A DNA stretch of 64,000 nt, taken from the NCBI GenBank assembly GCA_003255065.1, contig QAOA01003631.1, positions 124,001-188,000 of the forward strand, written 5' to 3'. Positions 39,108 to 53,200 of the stretch are shown here, piece after piece. This stretch comes from Cercis canadensis. Taxonomy: Eukaryota; Streptophyta; Magnoliopsida; Fabales; Fabaceae. Made by a program: the position numbers and the translations under genes. Below the pieces are notes generated by a model. The model did no database searches. It was given only the letters and a program-made list of their open reading frames with translations, and was not told the DNA's origin. Each line of letters opens with the position of its first letter. The stretch's first letter is position 1.

Positions 39108-41804
39108 ATAGAGGTTTCTTAGATACTTTGTAGTATGTTATACTACATGAGAATAGTCAATATGTGAATGACATGTGTACAAGTTAATTGTTCTTAAGTT
39201 TGTTTGAGAAAATAAGATAAATTATATTTATATATAATAAAATATGAAAATTACTTATGCTTGTCACGTTAGTGTAGTATGACATACTCACGTATAGGGG
39301 TGTAAGCCATAACCCGAAAACTGACTAAACCAACTGAACTGGGGAAAACCGAACCGGACCAAGAGGGCTCGGTCCGGTTTTCGGTTCCAATGTCTGAAAA
39401 ACCGAAGCATTCGGTTCGGTTTCTATGAAGAAAAACCGGTGATAAACCGGACCGAACCGAGTATAAGGGAAACGACGTCGTTTTAGTACATGAGGCCTTC
39501 TGAACCTTGCCCTAACCCTAACTCTTCGACACTTCACACAAATCTGAAATTGAAATCCTCCCCTTTCTCTCCTCGAGTTCTCCTTTCTCTCCTCAAGTTT
39601 TCTCCTTTCTCTCCCCATTCTCTGACTATCCTCCATCCTCGGACTTGAAGCCCTCACCTCGTCGTCGCCGCCTCGCCGTCGCCACCATCGTGGACAAGTT
39701 TTTGGCCAAGAATCAAGCTATCTTCATAAGGTACTGTGACCTTCACATCCTCTGCTTATATGTTAGGTTTAGTTAGGATTTTCTGTTTATATGTTCGAGT
39801 ATTCGATATATATCAAGTTCTGGTTTTGTTTATATGTTCTGCTTATACGATGGTTGCTGCATCTATTAGATGTTTCGAAATTTTGGAGCTTGATTACCTT
39901 GTTTTGGCGGGTTGTCTTTTTGTATAATTCCTTGATATGGTTCATGCCCCACCTGGTTGTTTTCTGAAGGATTTCATTTATCGGGCTACATATACATCTA
40001 TAGATGCATACTGTATCGATTTACCTGTGGCTACATTTATCGGGCTTATCTATCCGCCAACTCTGTTTATTTTTTGATTCTTTAACATTGTTACTGAAAT
40101 TATTGTATGTTTTAGTTTTTTGGAGTTTTATTTTCTTGTTATTTTCAGCAAAAAAAATCTTGTTATCTTGTCTGGCGTTTGATTTATTTTGGGGATATCT
40201 TCTTTGTGGATACTCTCTGTTTAACATTGTTACAGAATGAGAACAAGGATATATTATAATAAGTTTACTTCTTTGTTCTACCATTAAGAGAGCTTTTCTT
40301 GTGAATCCATTCTATAGTTCTGCAGTTCTGTTCTAAATGTTACTTAATCTATTTAGTTATAATTATTGTTACACTTTCTGAAGGTTTGCAAATAGAATTC
40401 TGTTCTATTTTGTTTTTCCATGATCTCTAATCTTACAAGTGTTTTTTCCCTAGGATGCATTGATGTGCTTAAGTTTGACTATTGGTTGGCAATTGATGTA
40501 TATATCTCATTCTAGTTAGAAAAACAAAAATCTCATTCTTAGTGTTTTATTAGGCACCAACTTGTGGTCTTGCTTTTGGTCTTGTAAGCCATGTGGTGCT
40601 CAGAGTTTGTTTTTTAACTCTGGAGATTATTCTTCCCCTTTTGAGATGATTTGTTTATTCTCTGGATTCTGAATGAAACTTAAATATAAATGAGCACATA
40701 TACTGCTGTCTCATAATTAGAGGATAGAACATAAATTGGTGTTTTCTTGCTCATCTATGTTTTAGTTCAAAGCAACAATCTGAGCCTGCTATCTTGATTA
40801 TTTATTTTCATTGGTATGGTAGTTAAAATATTTCTGTCCATATTACTGCTATGAGACTTCCTTTTTCTAGTGCTCGAACCATTCTAAATCTTGTAAGTCA
40901 GAAACACTCAAGGGATGAACAAGACATGGGGTTTCCGAGGGAAAGAAGAAAAAACTGTTTTTGTTACTTTTGGTGCAAGGGAGAGAAAGGGAAATGCAGG
41001 GGAGAAGCCAGAGTTGCAAATGAAATGAGGTGTTTTTTTTAGGAGTTGTTGTGTTTGACAAAAGAGTGGAGGTGATTGTTTGATGGGTTTATGTTAGCTT
41101 TTCCCTTTTTTGAGCTGGGTTCATAGAACGTGGGGTGCATGTTGTAAGAAATGAGATGGGTTTAAGAGTGAGAGAAACAAAGTTTGAATTTTTTTTCTTT
41201 TTCTTTTTTTCAATCTTAGGAGGAATCTGTTTTGGTGAGGTTGGAGGCAATTGGATGGTTGCTGTCCCCTTTTGAAGGTCAAAGGAAGCTAAAGACCAGG
41301 GAAGACAGATGCTTCATTTGAAGAATCAAGAAACAAAATTCAAGTAGAAATCATTGATTTTCTTCTTTTACTGAAGTCCAAACCTAAAATTTGGATGATA
41401 TGTAATTTGCTGATTTATTTGCTGTAATTTAGAAGTTTAATCAACATTGAAATTTGGAATAAATTGTTACATTTGATATTTAATTATTGATTCACTAATT
41501 TTCTGTGCATTAGGATGCTTTATTTGTATATTTTTTTGGGTTGAATTGCTTATATGTGCAGGTTTTCTGGCTTTCTTCTTGTTAAAATTTGTAAAATTGA
41601 CTACTGCAGGTTTTCTGGCAAAAACGACCGAACCGAACCAAACCGGTTCGGTCTGGTTCGGTTTTTCTCTCAAAATTTTAAAAAACCAAACCAAACCGAA
41701 CTGAGATTCTTTAGCTGGTCGGCCTCAGTTTGAGGTGAAAACTAGACCGAACCAGACTAATTACACCCCGCTTACTCACGTAGTATCATAGAATACCCAA
41801 TAAA
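39108..41804. mobile_element. MITE-like element copy 2, split by a hAT-like insertion
   Basis: The left part, 39108-39294, aligns with copy 1 at 26560-26768. The right end, GTATCATAGAATACCC at 41783-41798, matches the end of copy 1 (ATTATAGAATCCCC). The two parts are separated by the element at 39295-41774. Confidence 0.7.
39295..41774. mobile_element. Non-autonomous hAT-like DNA transposon, 2.48 kb
   Basis: Begins TAGGGGTGTAA and ends TTACACCCCGCTTA, inverted except for a small gap. It is flanked by the direct repeat CTCACGTA (8 bp, hAT size; the flanks match over 10 bp, TACTCACGTA at 39285-39294 and 41773-41782). Subterminal zones on both sides are packed with CGGTTCGGTT/AACCGAACCG words. 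A palindrome AAACGACGTCGTTT lies near 39471-39484. No transposase was found. The left part on the plus strand, 39500-39731, is CT-rich then GC-rich (TCGTCGTCGCCGCC) and ends in a donor-like AAG|GTACTG, resembling a captured 5' leader or first exon. The interior, 39800-41600, has no long open frame. Confidence 0.75.
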
Positions 41805-42296
41805 AAAATTATTTATTTTGCTTCGTGTTTTTTGGTTTAATTACAATTTGGTACGTGTTTAAATTTCTGCATTTTTGCAATTTTTTTGTCATTGTACTTT
41901 ATTTTTGTTCGATTGGATTTCAAGAACTCAGTGTAATTTAACCTTTTGTTTTACGACAGTACATACTTGGTACTATCACTTGTGAGGTATACACTTTTTT
42001 CATCCCTCCAAAGTTGATTCGGGGACGAGATTCATCTATATCATAAATCTTACACTTTATGATCGCTATTTTGCTTTGATTACATTAATTCGGATAGCTA
42101 ATTGTTCTTTATTTCTGAAGCTTAGGCATCATCCGAAACGCATATGTTTTTCGTTTTTATACATTTGTTATGATACAGACGGAAATGATATGGCAATAAT
42201 TGTGGTTTTTCCATGAAATTCACACTAATTAAATTATTTAACCTAGAAAGGAAGGAAGTAGTAGTTCAATCACATTTTGCATTTTGAAATAACAAC

Positions 42297-42338
<42 letters not shown>

Positions 42339-42545
42339 CTCTTTTTTTCATTTGTTTCATTTACAAACCGTAGGGTTAATAAACACCAAACCATCTCAGA
42401 TTTACATTTACGATTTCATAATTTACAGATATCTTATACTTTAATAAACTGGCATTGTACCACAATGTCAACTTTCTTTTGTCATTCTCTGATATAGATA
42501 TATTTTTTTACACAAGCAGACATGATATATAAAGAAAAGACATTA
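41805..42545. other. Intergenic before CNGC, with a TA repeat
   Basis: AT-rich. A (TA)n run lies at 42301-42335. The end nearest 42545 should be the CNGC 3' UTR (minus strand). No gene seen. Confidence 0.6.
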
Positions 42546-45500
42546 CTATTGCTCTTCAGAAGTAAAATCAGGTTCTGCAGGCTTCTGAAGCAGGATGGGG
42601 GGTATTCTCTCAGGCACCCTTGTCTTGCGTGTGCCATTACGGCGTAAAGCTCTAAGAGCATTAGCAGCAAATCTAGAGGCATATATTGTGGCACCTAAAC
42701 TAGGTGAGCTACCACCTGCCTTGGCCAATGCATCTTGCAGCCTATTCTCCTCTTCCCTCAGAGACTCTTCAAGCTTCTTCTTACTATAGCGGCGCCACGC
42801 TGCTTGAATGAAACATGCAGCCCATGTACGCCATTGTTGTGAATAGAACCTGAAAGTGTGGCGAAGCTGCTTGCTGTGAAGACGCCGAAATTGAGAGGCT
42901 ACAAACTTTAAGTCATCAGCTTTCAGAGCAAAGGCTTCAACTTCTAAAAGGGTTTGGACAGTCCTGGTTGAAATGGGAAGGTTTGATGAGGAATGAGGGT
43001 CTAAAGCCCATGTGAGAAGCTCCTCTCCACAGAAGTCACCAGCCTTGAGGAATTCTGAGTTAAAGAACCCTGTTCTTCCACCATTTGTAGTCATGGTCAA
43101 TAGCTTCCCTCGCATTATGAATAGCATCTCATCCACAGGGTCTCCTTCCCGAACAATGCAGCTTTCTTCTGTGTAAAGCACTGGCTTCAGACGGTCACAC
43201 ATTGCATCTAACAGTTGTTCATCCATTTTCTCAAACATTGGCACCTGAAATTCATTCAACAACAGACAAGACATAGTTATTATTATTATTAGCATACAAA
43301 ACATGAAAAAAAAAAAATGATGGCAACAAATAAAAAGATATGGCTAAGATTGCAGTGTTTGCTAGTTTGCAGATGGCTCAATAAAACAGCTTATTGAAAG
43401 GCAAAAAAAAAAAAAAGAACAGAGCTAAAGTAAGAACACAAGAAACAAAACATTTCAAAAGAAGATAAACTTACTCTCATCAGCAGCGCCAAGCAAAGGT
43501 GACGCTTAATGTCCCTTCTCAAGTCCTTTGGAAGATTACGGATCAAATTGTCTTCATCAACACCTCTGGTTTCTAGCCATTTGTATTGTTCATGTCGTCT
43601 GATCCGCTCCCTCAGACTTTCAGGGAGCAACCGATGAGACATCCACTGTTCTGCATCTCTCCTTTTCACCCTCATCTCCTCCAATCTGGTAGTTGTTGAC
43701 TGCAAATATGTCTGTTTCAAAACAAGTACAATTTGTCAAAACCTACAAGTTGAACATATATTATATATTGAATTACTAGGTGTAAAACTTAAATGTGGTG
43801 GTGGCAAACAATGGAATGTTTTTTTTTTTTTCTTTCTTTTTGGCCTGAACCAATAGATTCCAAAATCAATAAATAGTGGGTGGCACCATTATTGCATGAT
43901 CTAAGGCAACTATCTTGAAAAGTTTGGTACCAACCTGCATATTTCCGATGAGAAATGAAAATAATACCAAACCAGAGATGGAAATGAAAACTGCAAAGCA
44001 AATTTCCCAAACATAGGTACTAGTTCCCAGATTCTGACCAAGAGAACTGCAAAAAACAAGGCACCCAACCCAGCCAATGGAGGGTGGGGGGGAAATTATA
44101 GAACATCAGATATTTAAACCAAAATGTGGCAAACATCAAATGTCTAAAGAGATATATACTTATTGTTATGAACTGAACACAACTCAAAATTGATAACTGA
44201 CTGAGGCATTAAACAGGTCCAATAATGAAGCCAAAAGAATTTTCGACATAAAATGAGGATATGTAATTTTTACATACTTTAAATGATTTAGTCCTCCTTA
44301 TTGAAAATTATCCCTAATTAAATCCCAAGAGAGGTAGAGACACAGAATCAGACACGACAAATTAGATTATTATTTGTCCCATTTATACAAGCATTACCCA
44401 ACACCCACCCCTCACATGCACATTTCACACAAACGTACACACACACACATAAAGACAGAGAGCTTTTGTCTCCAAAAAACAAGTCATTGCAAAAGAACTA
44501 TAATAAACAATTATAAAGTGATCATGCAATGAGCATGCAGAATATGGTGTCCAAGTGCAGCTACAGAATGCTTAATAAGTACTCTAACTCAAGTGGTACA
44601 ATTACAAAACTCATACAATAACATTACAATATGATATGAATATTGCATAAATTAACACAACTAATTATATATACTGAAAAATAATTGATGAAGCATACCT
44701 CAGATTTCTAAGGCCCCACCAAAAACAGTAGAACAACTTCTCTGGGAAATCTTTTGACTCCACAACACCAGATTGAAGAGCATCAAGGAATATTCCGAAA
44801 TCAAAAAGAGTTTTGTCTGGATCCTGTATTGGGCAAGAAGAATTCAAGAATGTTGCAGTCGTGCTCAACCCTGGATGACCATCACAATACAGATCTGCCT
44901 TGTTACATGTAGCATTTTTTGGACAGGCTTCTTGCCAGCATGTGGTTTCTCTCTCAATTGAAAACAAGTACCAAAAGGCACCAATAACCTAAGAGCAACA
45001 AGTAACTCAGTAACCGGAGAGATTTTCCAATGAGATAAATTTGCACTTTTTTTTATAATTTAACGTTCATAGAACAAATTAAATTCTCTGGGCTGACCCT
45101 GCAACCTAATTTGTCAACATAATAAGCAACACAGGAAATTGGGAAAAAAATCCACTAGGCCAGAGATTTCAAAAATCAAATAATATCATCATGATCACAA
45201 AACTTATCTAATTGACATGCATGCTATGGTCATGGAAATAAATCCAAGCTCTCCACAGATTATATATGAAACTTCAGCCTGAACACTCAGAGCAAAAGAA
45301 ATTACAGCGTGGGCAGAGCCTTTACAAGTAAACTACTAAGTATTCAACTGAATATAAGATATGAAGTAAACTTTTGTACTTGAAATAAAGGACTACTTAT
45401 CCGTACAAAATTTATCCCAGATCATGAAATTAGCAGACCTACATGTCATATTCTAATTCAGATACACGCTAATGCTTCTTCATATATCATCACTCTTCAA

Positions 45501-47872
45501 TGATTTTGGGGTTAAAGAAAGTTCAAATCTTCAGCTGACTTCCACTCAAAAAAACCATGTTTTTCCACCATTACTTCAACCTCCTATTGAATCTGTGACA
45601 GAACCATTTAACTCCTCGAAAATATATGCACAAACTATTTAGTAAAATGAAATCCAGAACATCACATTTTTCCTAGATTAATTTTACCCAAATTCTGGTG
45701 TCTGTAGCTAATAATCCACATGAGACTTATGAAACTAGCATACACATAGTTTCCTTGTTTAATCTAATTATCACACAAAACAATATTTACTTACAGAAAA
45801 ATAAAACCACCATGCACGCGCAGACATGTACACTTAAACTAATCCTAAATAATAAAAAGACCAATAAATCTTAAATAGCATGGAATTAACAAGAAAAACA
45901 CATAGTAGAAAGCAATATTTCCCTCTATGTATACAACCAAAAAAAAAAATATAATCTGCAGAATGAGCTTACATGACTTGCAAGCATGTAAAGAAAGAGA
46001 TTAAATGCAGCTCCAGCCCAAGCAGTTTCAGTGAGGATGCCAGACGTCCTTGTAACTTCTTTATATAATGGAACAATTCGTAAAAACCTTGGCACATATT
46101 GGAAGAAAACAACAAATTTCAGCAAGTTCTTCGTATTCAGTGATCTAAAGCCTCTCATCTTCGGAATGACAATTAGAATCACCACCTAGCAAAATTTGAG
46201 CAAGTTTTTAGTCAAAAAGCATTATCAAATAAGCTTACAAATTAATAAAACTGAATAAACTTTTGAATCCATGGTCCCTTGTCAAAACCCCATTTGAAGG
46301 ATTGAACTTGTACTACAGACTCCATTATATGTCTTTAGTTACCAATTCAATGATTGGTAAACTAATAGAAAAGGACTGAAGTTCGTTATGAAAGCAAGAA
46401 GGGGCGCGGGAACCAGCTTTTGTTTTTTTGTTTGGTAAAGGTCAACCAGCATGTTAAAGGAAAGTTTGCACTACATTCAGATACACACCCAGTAACCCAT
46501 TGTTCCTAAGCATATTATGATCACTTTAAGATCCTCCACCTTCTATAATAAATTATTCACATAATTCGAACCAAATTAAAACAGAATAGAACCCCATAAG
46601 GTCATGTGCTTAAAGAGATATGTAGAAGATGGAAGTTAAAAAATCCGGTGCAAAACATTCCAGAGAATTTCCCTTACCTGTGGGAGGGGAAGAACAGCAA
46701 GAATGTCAATTAGGAAGTATGATGACAGATACCTCTTTGCTATTGCCCAAGCATCTTCAACCAGAACACCTCTTCCAAATACACGTGAAGATGGAGCAAT
46801 GAATCCAGTACGAAATTGGAAAATTATGTGGATTATATAAAAAATATCAGAGAATGATCTTAAAACAGTTGCTGTAATCTCCATCTTGTAGTCCAATGAA
46901 AGGCATTTCTTCTCATCATTGATCACAGGGACATAAAAGAACAAAGGGTCTAGTGATACAGCAATAACACATGATAATACAAATATCTTGTTCCACTTTT
47001 GAAGGAATGGGTCCTGTGGATCAAGGATTTTCTTTCTAGAACTGAAGCTTCTAGCCAGAGCACTATTATAGGGAAAAGATTTGAATGATGTCCTGAATCT
47101 CTTTATCCTCTCAGAACCAGATTCCAAGCCTCTCTGAAACTTCTCAGAAACTGAACTTAGCGTAGTTCTAATTCTCCCTGAATGTGTAAAGTTATCTGCA
47201 GGATATTGGCTCTCAGAACCCTTGTCTGAATTCCAATCCTGAAACCTGAGCATCATATTATATAAATAATATAAAATCAGTCTATGGTTCTAATCATCCT
47301 TGGAACAAGATATCCAAAGTATCCCCAATAGGGAAAGAAACATATAAAATGCTACTTAAGGCATAAATCTTTTTAAAATACAAGCAGTAAGAGTTCAGAA
47401 AGCTCAAAGTATTTTGATGCAGAGGAGTGGTGACTTAAATAGTAGCTCTGACAGTTGAAAGCAACAAAAAGACAGTCTCAACCCCAAGAACCGTCATTGC
47501 ATATTGTTTGGCCTCTTCCCGCAATAGGTGCCGGAAGACAACATATGGTATTACCAGGGGGAAGTCAATGACAGTGCACATCAAATGTCAGAAGCAGATG
47601 GCCACAGCAGGGAAGTAAAGGTATAACAATGCAGTGTGCCAAGGCAGTCAAAGAAAATATATATTGCCTTGATTAGATGATTTATTTCACCCTTCAAACT
47701 CCCAGAAGCTACTTTCAGAGTCCAGCACCACAGAGAGCCAAAAGATTTTTAAAAATTCACTTGCTTCCGATCACAACTAAAATGCCATAGATAGTACCAT
47801 AACATCACAGAGAGTAAATTAGGGCACATATTATTAGACTAACCTGACAAACTTCTCTTGTTGAATATTCAT
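42546..47872 (-). CDS. CNGC1: Cyclic nucleotide-gated ion channel, CNGC1 type
   Basis: Seven exons on the minus strand: 47872-47844, 47245-46678, 46185-45973, 44988-44699, 44046-43935, 43711-43475 and 43244-42546 (2148 nt, 715 residues, phases consistent). The first coding exon is only 29 nt (MNIQQEKFV) and was chosen because it rebuilds the MN..QEKFVRFQDW start of Arabidopsis CNGC1; the ATG pair at 47256 is less likely. Six membrane segments span roughly residues 90-420. The pore filter is GQNL (370-373), followed by the C-linker (RRDAEQWMSHRLLPESLR). The cyclic-nucleotide-binding domain has AGDFCGEELL (551-560), and a calmodulin-type IQ segment FIQAAWRRYSKKK lies at 628-640. Expected role: a plasma-membrane non-selective cation or Ca2+ channel (group I). 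Confidence 0.95.
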
Positions 47873-50247
47873 TACTGTCGCTTAGTTTGGAAACAATATG
47901 AAATAGGACGAATCAGTCTTCAAAATCTCATTGAATCTTAAGAGCCTCTTCATGCACCTCAAATTCCCACTGCGTACTCCTGAAAGGATACAAAGAGAGA
48001 CCTTCATAATTAGATAATACTCCATTTCTCGTATAAAGCAAAAACCGCTCCATGACAATATCAATAATCAATAATCAATAAAAGGTATAACATTTGTGAC
48101 CATAATCAATAAGCCCAGTTCATTAATAGAATTAAAGCATGTAATAACAGCATCGGTGCTTTCCTGAGAACCCACACTAATGTAATTGCCAAAAATGTAC
48201 TATGGCAAATGTGTATGTCCACACGTATACATACACATCAACATATGGGTGATTATAGTGTGTATACGAAATAATTATTGGGAAGCAAAACAAAGATTCA
48301 AATTATTATTTAATTAATGACAACTAAAAAATTTACGGAGCCTTCAAAATCTAACTTTCCAACACTGAATCATAAATATTCATTAATTATCAAATTCTAA
48401 GTTTTAAACCCAACACCAAAAGAGAAGGTTGAGAAAAGAAAAATGATGCTACAGTATGAAGGAGAAAAAATCTTTAAAGTAGCCGGAGTAGTGAAAAACG
48501 AAAGTCAAATGGAAACTGAAAGGGGGAAATGAAGGAAACGAAAAGGACTAAATTCAAACTTAGCAACTGGTTACGATGAGAAAATGGAGACAGAGAAGAA
48601 GGAGGAGGAGATCACCTAACAAAAATCCCAGTGGGTTGTACAGGCTGGGAAGTTCATGAGGCAACAAAGCCAGAGATTTTTGACACCTTCAAACACTTTT
48701 GATAAGCAGAGCAGAGAGAGAAGAGAGGGGTAAGAAGAAGTTTCGCGGAAAGCACTAGGCAGTGACGGCGCTTGAGTCGTCTTGCTTCAAAAAAGGTTAC
48801 AAAAAATTTAGGGGAAAAAAAAGTTTGGTTTTTCACAGGCTTTTTTACAGAGACGGAGAAAGAGATAGAAAGAGGTAAGGAGACGACGAGGCAAGTTGGT
48901 GATGGGGCAGAGAAATTCTTGTCTGTCGCGGGCCCACCCAAATGCTTAAACGGCATTTTTGTCTGCGTTGGTTCCTGTCCGGTCAAGTTCGTTGACGAAT
49001 GAGCGTCTCTGACCCGGTATCTTAATTCGTGTTTCATATACTTCAACTACATTAATCAAGTTCCTCATAAAAAAAAAAAAAAAAAAGACTACAAGGATCA
49101 AAGTCATTTTATGGAAAAAGTATTTCATCAAATATCTGTCAGTTACTCAATCATAACCAGTAATATTGAAAGAACATAATGTCAAGATGATACAACCATG
49201 ATTAAAAAAAATGAAATTGAGTTAAGTTCTTAAGTGAACAATGTAATTTAATGTTCTATTCATAATAACGGCGATAGTAACAATAATAAGCAATATTTAT
49301 AGTGAATGAGGACAAGAATCAGCACATATTTGTCTATTAGGAATTCCCTTTTGTAAGTCAGTAGTAATGTTTCTTTTTTGTCAACAAGGTACTTTTAATA
49401 AATTTTAGGACTTTTAACAAAATGATACGTTGACCCCTAATTTTCATTTCAAATCTATGTTCATGCATTACGCCAAGTTGAGGGGAAAAAACTATGTTTA
49501 AAAACCATCTAAAAGATGTAGGAAATAATTGTTTGACTTTTTGACGATGTTAAAATTTGATTCAAAGTTGAGTTTTTGTGATATATATATATATTAATAG
49601 ATGAATAAAATATTTCGATCTCGTAACAATTTAGGTACGATGCCCGAAATAATAAAAGCATTTTTTATGCCCCAAGTCTTGGTGATAATTTGACAGTAAT
49701 TAGTAATTTATTTATAGCATGAGAAATGGTGATTAGATTCAGTGTTACTTTCAGGACCCGTGACTTCACCGGAAAGAATAAGATGATCACGTAGCAACCA
49801 AGAGCATGAGTGGTTGAATAATAGTGACGATAAAGAACAAAAGTAGAGTTGGTACAGTTAGATTTATTAGACTAGACTAGATTTTCATATATCCATCAAA
49901 AAAGTCAAAACACCCGCCGGAGGATCTTATCTCTGTACTCATAACTCACGGGCCTCCTACTTGTACTACAGCGATGACTCTTTTTGGTCCCAAAATAGCC
50001 ATGAAATTGAGAAGGGAATTTAGCGCCAAAAAAATTGTAAGATTATCGAATCTGAAAAGAAAATTTCGGGATGAAAATATATAGTTCTCATAATTTTATC
50101 AATACAGTGGGCTGGGCTAAGATCACGGCCCGATTAACGTCGGATCATCAATCGGACCCGCCCGAATCATACCTCTGTCTCTGACTCTCTGAGCAGTGTG
50201 CTCCTCTTACTGTTGCAATCTTAGCTGACAACTTGGGGTTGGGGACG
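47873..50247. other. 5' flanks of CNGC1 (-) and the SDR gene (+)
   Basis: A divergent intergenic region of about 2.4 kb. The CNGC1 leader probably reaches about 48.7 kb, with a UTR intron whose donor could be TTAG|GTGATC near 48617. A poly-A run lies at 49069-49086 and a short TA repeat near 49582-49594. No coding gene recognised. Confidence 0.5.
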
Positions 50248-53200
50248 ATGAGATTGGGTACTGTGATGAAGGAGTTGGAAGAGGCTCTCCATTTCATTTG
50301 CTCACCAGAATTCTGGAGAATGGCGATTTTGTGGACGATTTCCCTTGTACTATCATACTGGCAATTATTTAAAGTAGCTCTATTTTCTGAGAAAATCAGA
50401 TCCTATCCCCGGTGTTCCCCTTCAGCAACTCCTATTAGGCCTGTCTGCGTCATCACTGGTGTGAGTAGTCTCTGGCTTTTGCTTTGTCCATTTTATTAAA
50501 AGCATAGTCTTGCTGTTTGTACATGGACACGTCAATCTAGAGTTTGAGTGCTTTTTGTTGTTGTAGGCAACATCTGGCCTGGGTGCAGCTACTGCTTACG
50601 CCCTTTCCAAAGAAGGATATGCTGTTGCTATTGGTACCTACATCATCATCTCATTTCTTGTTTATGCCCCCCCTGAACTTAATTGAGAGGATATATATAT
50701 ATATATATATATATAGGCATATATATATATATAGGCATAGTAGGACCGTATTCTGAATTGTCTGTGCTTTCATGTGAAATGAAATTTCATCATTGGAATT
50801 GACCTATTGAGAGTTCAGAAAACAACCAAATGAGAGTTACAACTTACAACGAACTTTAGTCTGTGGAGGATGAGGCTAATTGAGTATGCTGGTGATGAAA
50901 ACTGTTTTTGTTATGTCTGTATTGAGTAAAATTCTCTGGTGACTTTCAGTCAACATTTCTATATGTATTATTTGAAATTGAGTGCCATGTTAATCGTTTA
51001 ACTCTGGATACGAGTATTTTTTTTGCTTTGCTAATCATGCAAGATGCAGTTCAAAATTAGAGCTAATTTGGATTCCTTTTCTAGTCTATAAATTGTATAC
51101 CTGAGATTCGAATTGTGGATGCAGTTGGACGATCATTCGAGTTGTTATCGGAGGTATTTTTCTATATTAATTATTAAGATCCTTGTAGTGATACCTTCAC
51201 GCTTCATCATTTTCTTAATAATACTCCCACTGTTTGATAGACTATAAGAAAGATCAAAGATCGGAATGAAGATGCCCACCTCGAAGCTTTTCAGGCTGAC
51301 TTATCATCAATCCAGTCAATCATGAAGTTCAAAAAATCCTTGCAGCAGTGGCTTTTAGATTCTGATTTGCACTTCTCGGTACAGCTACTCATAAACAATG
51401 CTGGAATACTTGCGACATCACATAGGCTCACAGCTGAGGGATATGATCAGTATTTTTCTTTTCCTTTTAGCCTTATTGCTAAACAATTTTTCATTATTAT
51501 GCTTGCTTTGTATAATTCAACCAGAGATGCATGGGCCATGGTGGCAAGCATATTACCTTCAGATTGCTAATAATTTGTGTGAGCTAGTTGATATAGTTAT
51601 GAGTTATCAGTACATATCAGAACATTGAATACAAATTTATCTTTGTTACGGTCCCTAGATATGGATCTAGTTATGGGCTGGAAGCTTGTGGTTTCAGAAT
51701 TGGAGAGGGGGTTAAGGGTAGGTGTTTTCCTATGTCTACCAATGGTGCTGGTTCCTTAGAGAGAACCTGCAATCTCCTGAGATAAGTTCTCAGAAACTAA
51801 CATAAACTTTTCTGATATTCATTCCATAATTCCAACCCTCTAAATACAAACTTGGTGGAGTAACCACCTCCTAAAAACTAGGAATACAGGGAAATGGAGG
51901 AGTAACCTCCTCAACTGCAACAAAATAACTAACCACGACTAAATTACAGGAATTATAATAACTAACTAATGATAGTTAATTCAGGAAAATTAATTTCTGA
52001 ATTTCCCATGTGTAAACCGCTGGTACACCAGTGGTCTGCTAACATTACTCCCCTCCTCCAAATCACGCTTGTCCTCAAGTGTGAAATGTGGAAAACGTTG
52101 CTGCATAGAGGAAACATTTTCCCAGGAAGCCTCAGCTGGAGAAGTGTGCTGCCAATGAATTAAGACTTGAGGAATGTTACGAACTAAGCGCCGGTCAAGC
52201 ACTGCTAGAGGTTGTGGAGATGGGCTTTCTGGTAAACCTGAAGGAAGAGTAGCAATTTCTGGGCAGTTTCCCTCACAATATGCTTTCAGACAGGAGACAT
52301 GGAACACTGGGTGAAGGTGAGTATCTGGCGGAAGTTCTAATTTATAAGCCATAGTTCCAATCCGCTGTAAAATATTGAATGGGCCATAAAACTTAGGTAG
52401 CAGCTTCTGGTGACGGCGGTTGGCCAAAGAGAATTGCTTGTATGGCTGGAGCTTTAAGAGAACTTTATCCCCCACATTAAACTCAACATGACGGTGATGA
52501 GAGTCATAGACAACTTTCATCTTGTGCTGTGCTTGCAGTAAATGTTGTTTCAGTATCTGAAGAATTTCATCCCTGGTTTGCAAGGCTTTATCAACTGCAT
52601 CAAGTTTAGAAATACCAGGACAGTATGATAGGAGACGTGGTGGTGGACGGCCATAGACAACTTCAAAAGGTGTAGTACGTAAGGAAGAATGGAAGCTAGT
52701 ATTATAAGAGTACTCTGCCCAAGACAACCAGTCCATCCACTTGGTAGGATGTGTGCTAGTAAAACACCTTAAATACATCTCAATTGTCCGGTTAACCACT
52801 TCTGTTTGCCCATCAGATTGGGGATGATATGCTGAACTGAAGCAAAGTTTAGTGCCACTGAGACGAAAAAGTTCTTTCCAAAAAGCACTTGTGAAAGTAA
52901 CATCACGGTCACTAACCATTGTTTCAGGAAGGCCATGCAATTTAAAAATGCTGTCAAAGAAGAGCCTTGTAATACTTACAGCAGAATAAGGGTGAGCAGT
53001 GGCCAATAAATGGCAATATTTGGAGAAACGATCAACCACCACCAAAACAACATTTTTCCCATGGGAGTTAGGCAATCCTTCAACAAAATCTAATGAAATA
53101 TCAGACCATACCTGAGCTGGAATGGGCAAGGGTTGAAGAAGGCCTGCAGGTTGTAAAGTTTCCGTTTTGTGCCTTTGACAAACTCCACAGCTACGAATAA

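Noticed and set aside
39325-39657. 110-residue minus-strand frame in the hAT-like element
   Set aside because: Arg/Pro-rich translation of CT-rich and CGGTT repeats. It does not resemble a transposase.
47253-47256. ATG pair as the CNGC start
   Set aside because: It is preceded by a good acceptor within the same few codons, and an upstream 29-nt exon restores the conserved N terminus in phase.
50544-50756. 70-residue frame ending in Ile-Tyr repeats
   Set aside because: Translation of a TA microsatellite in an intron.
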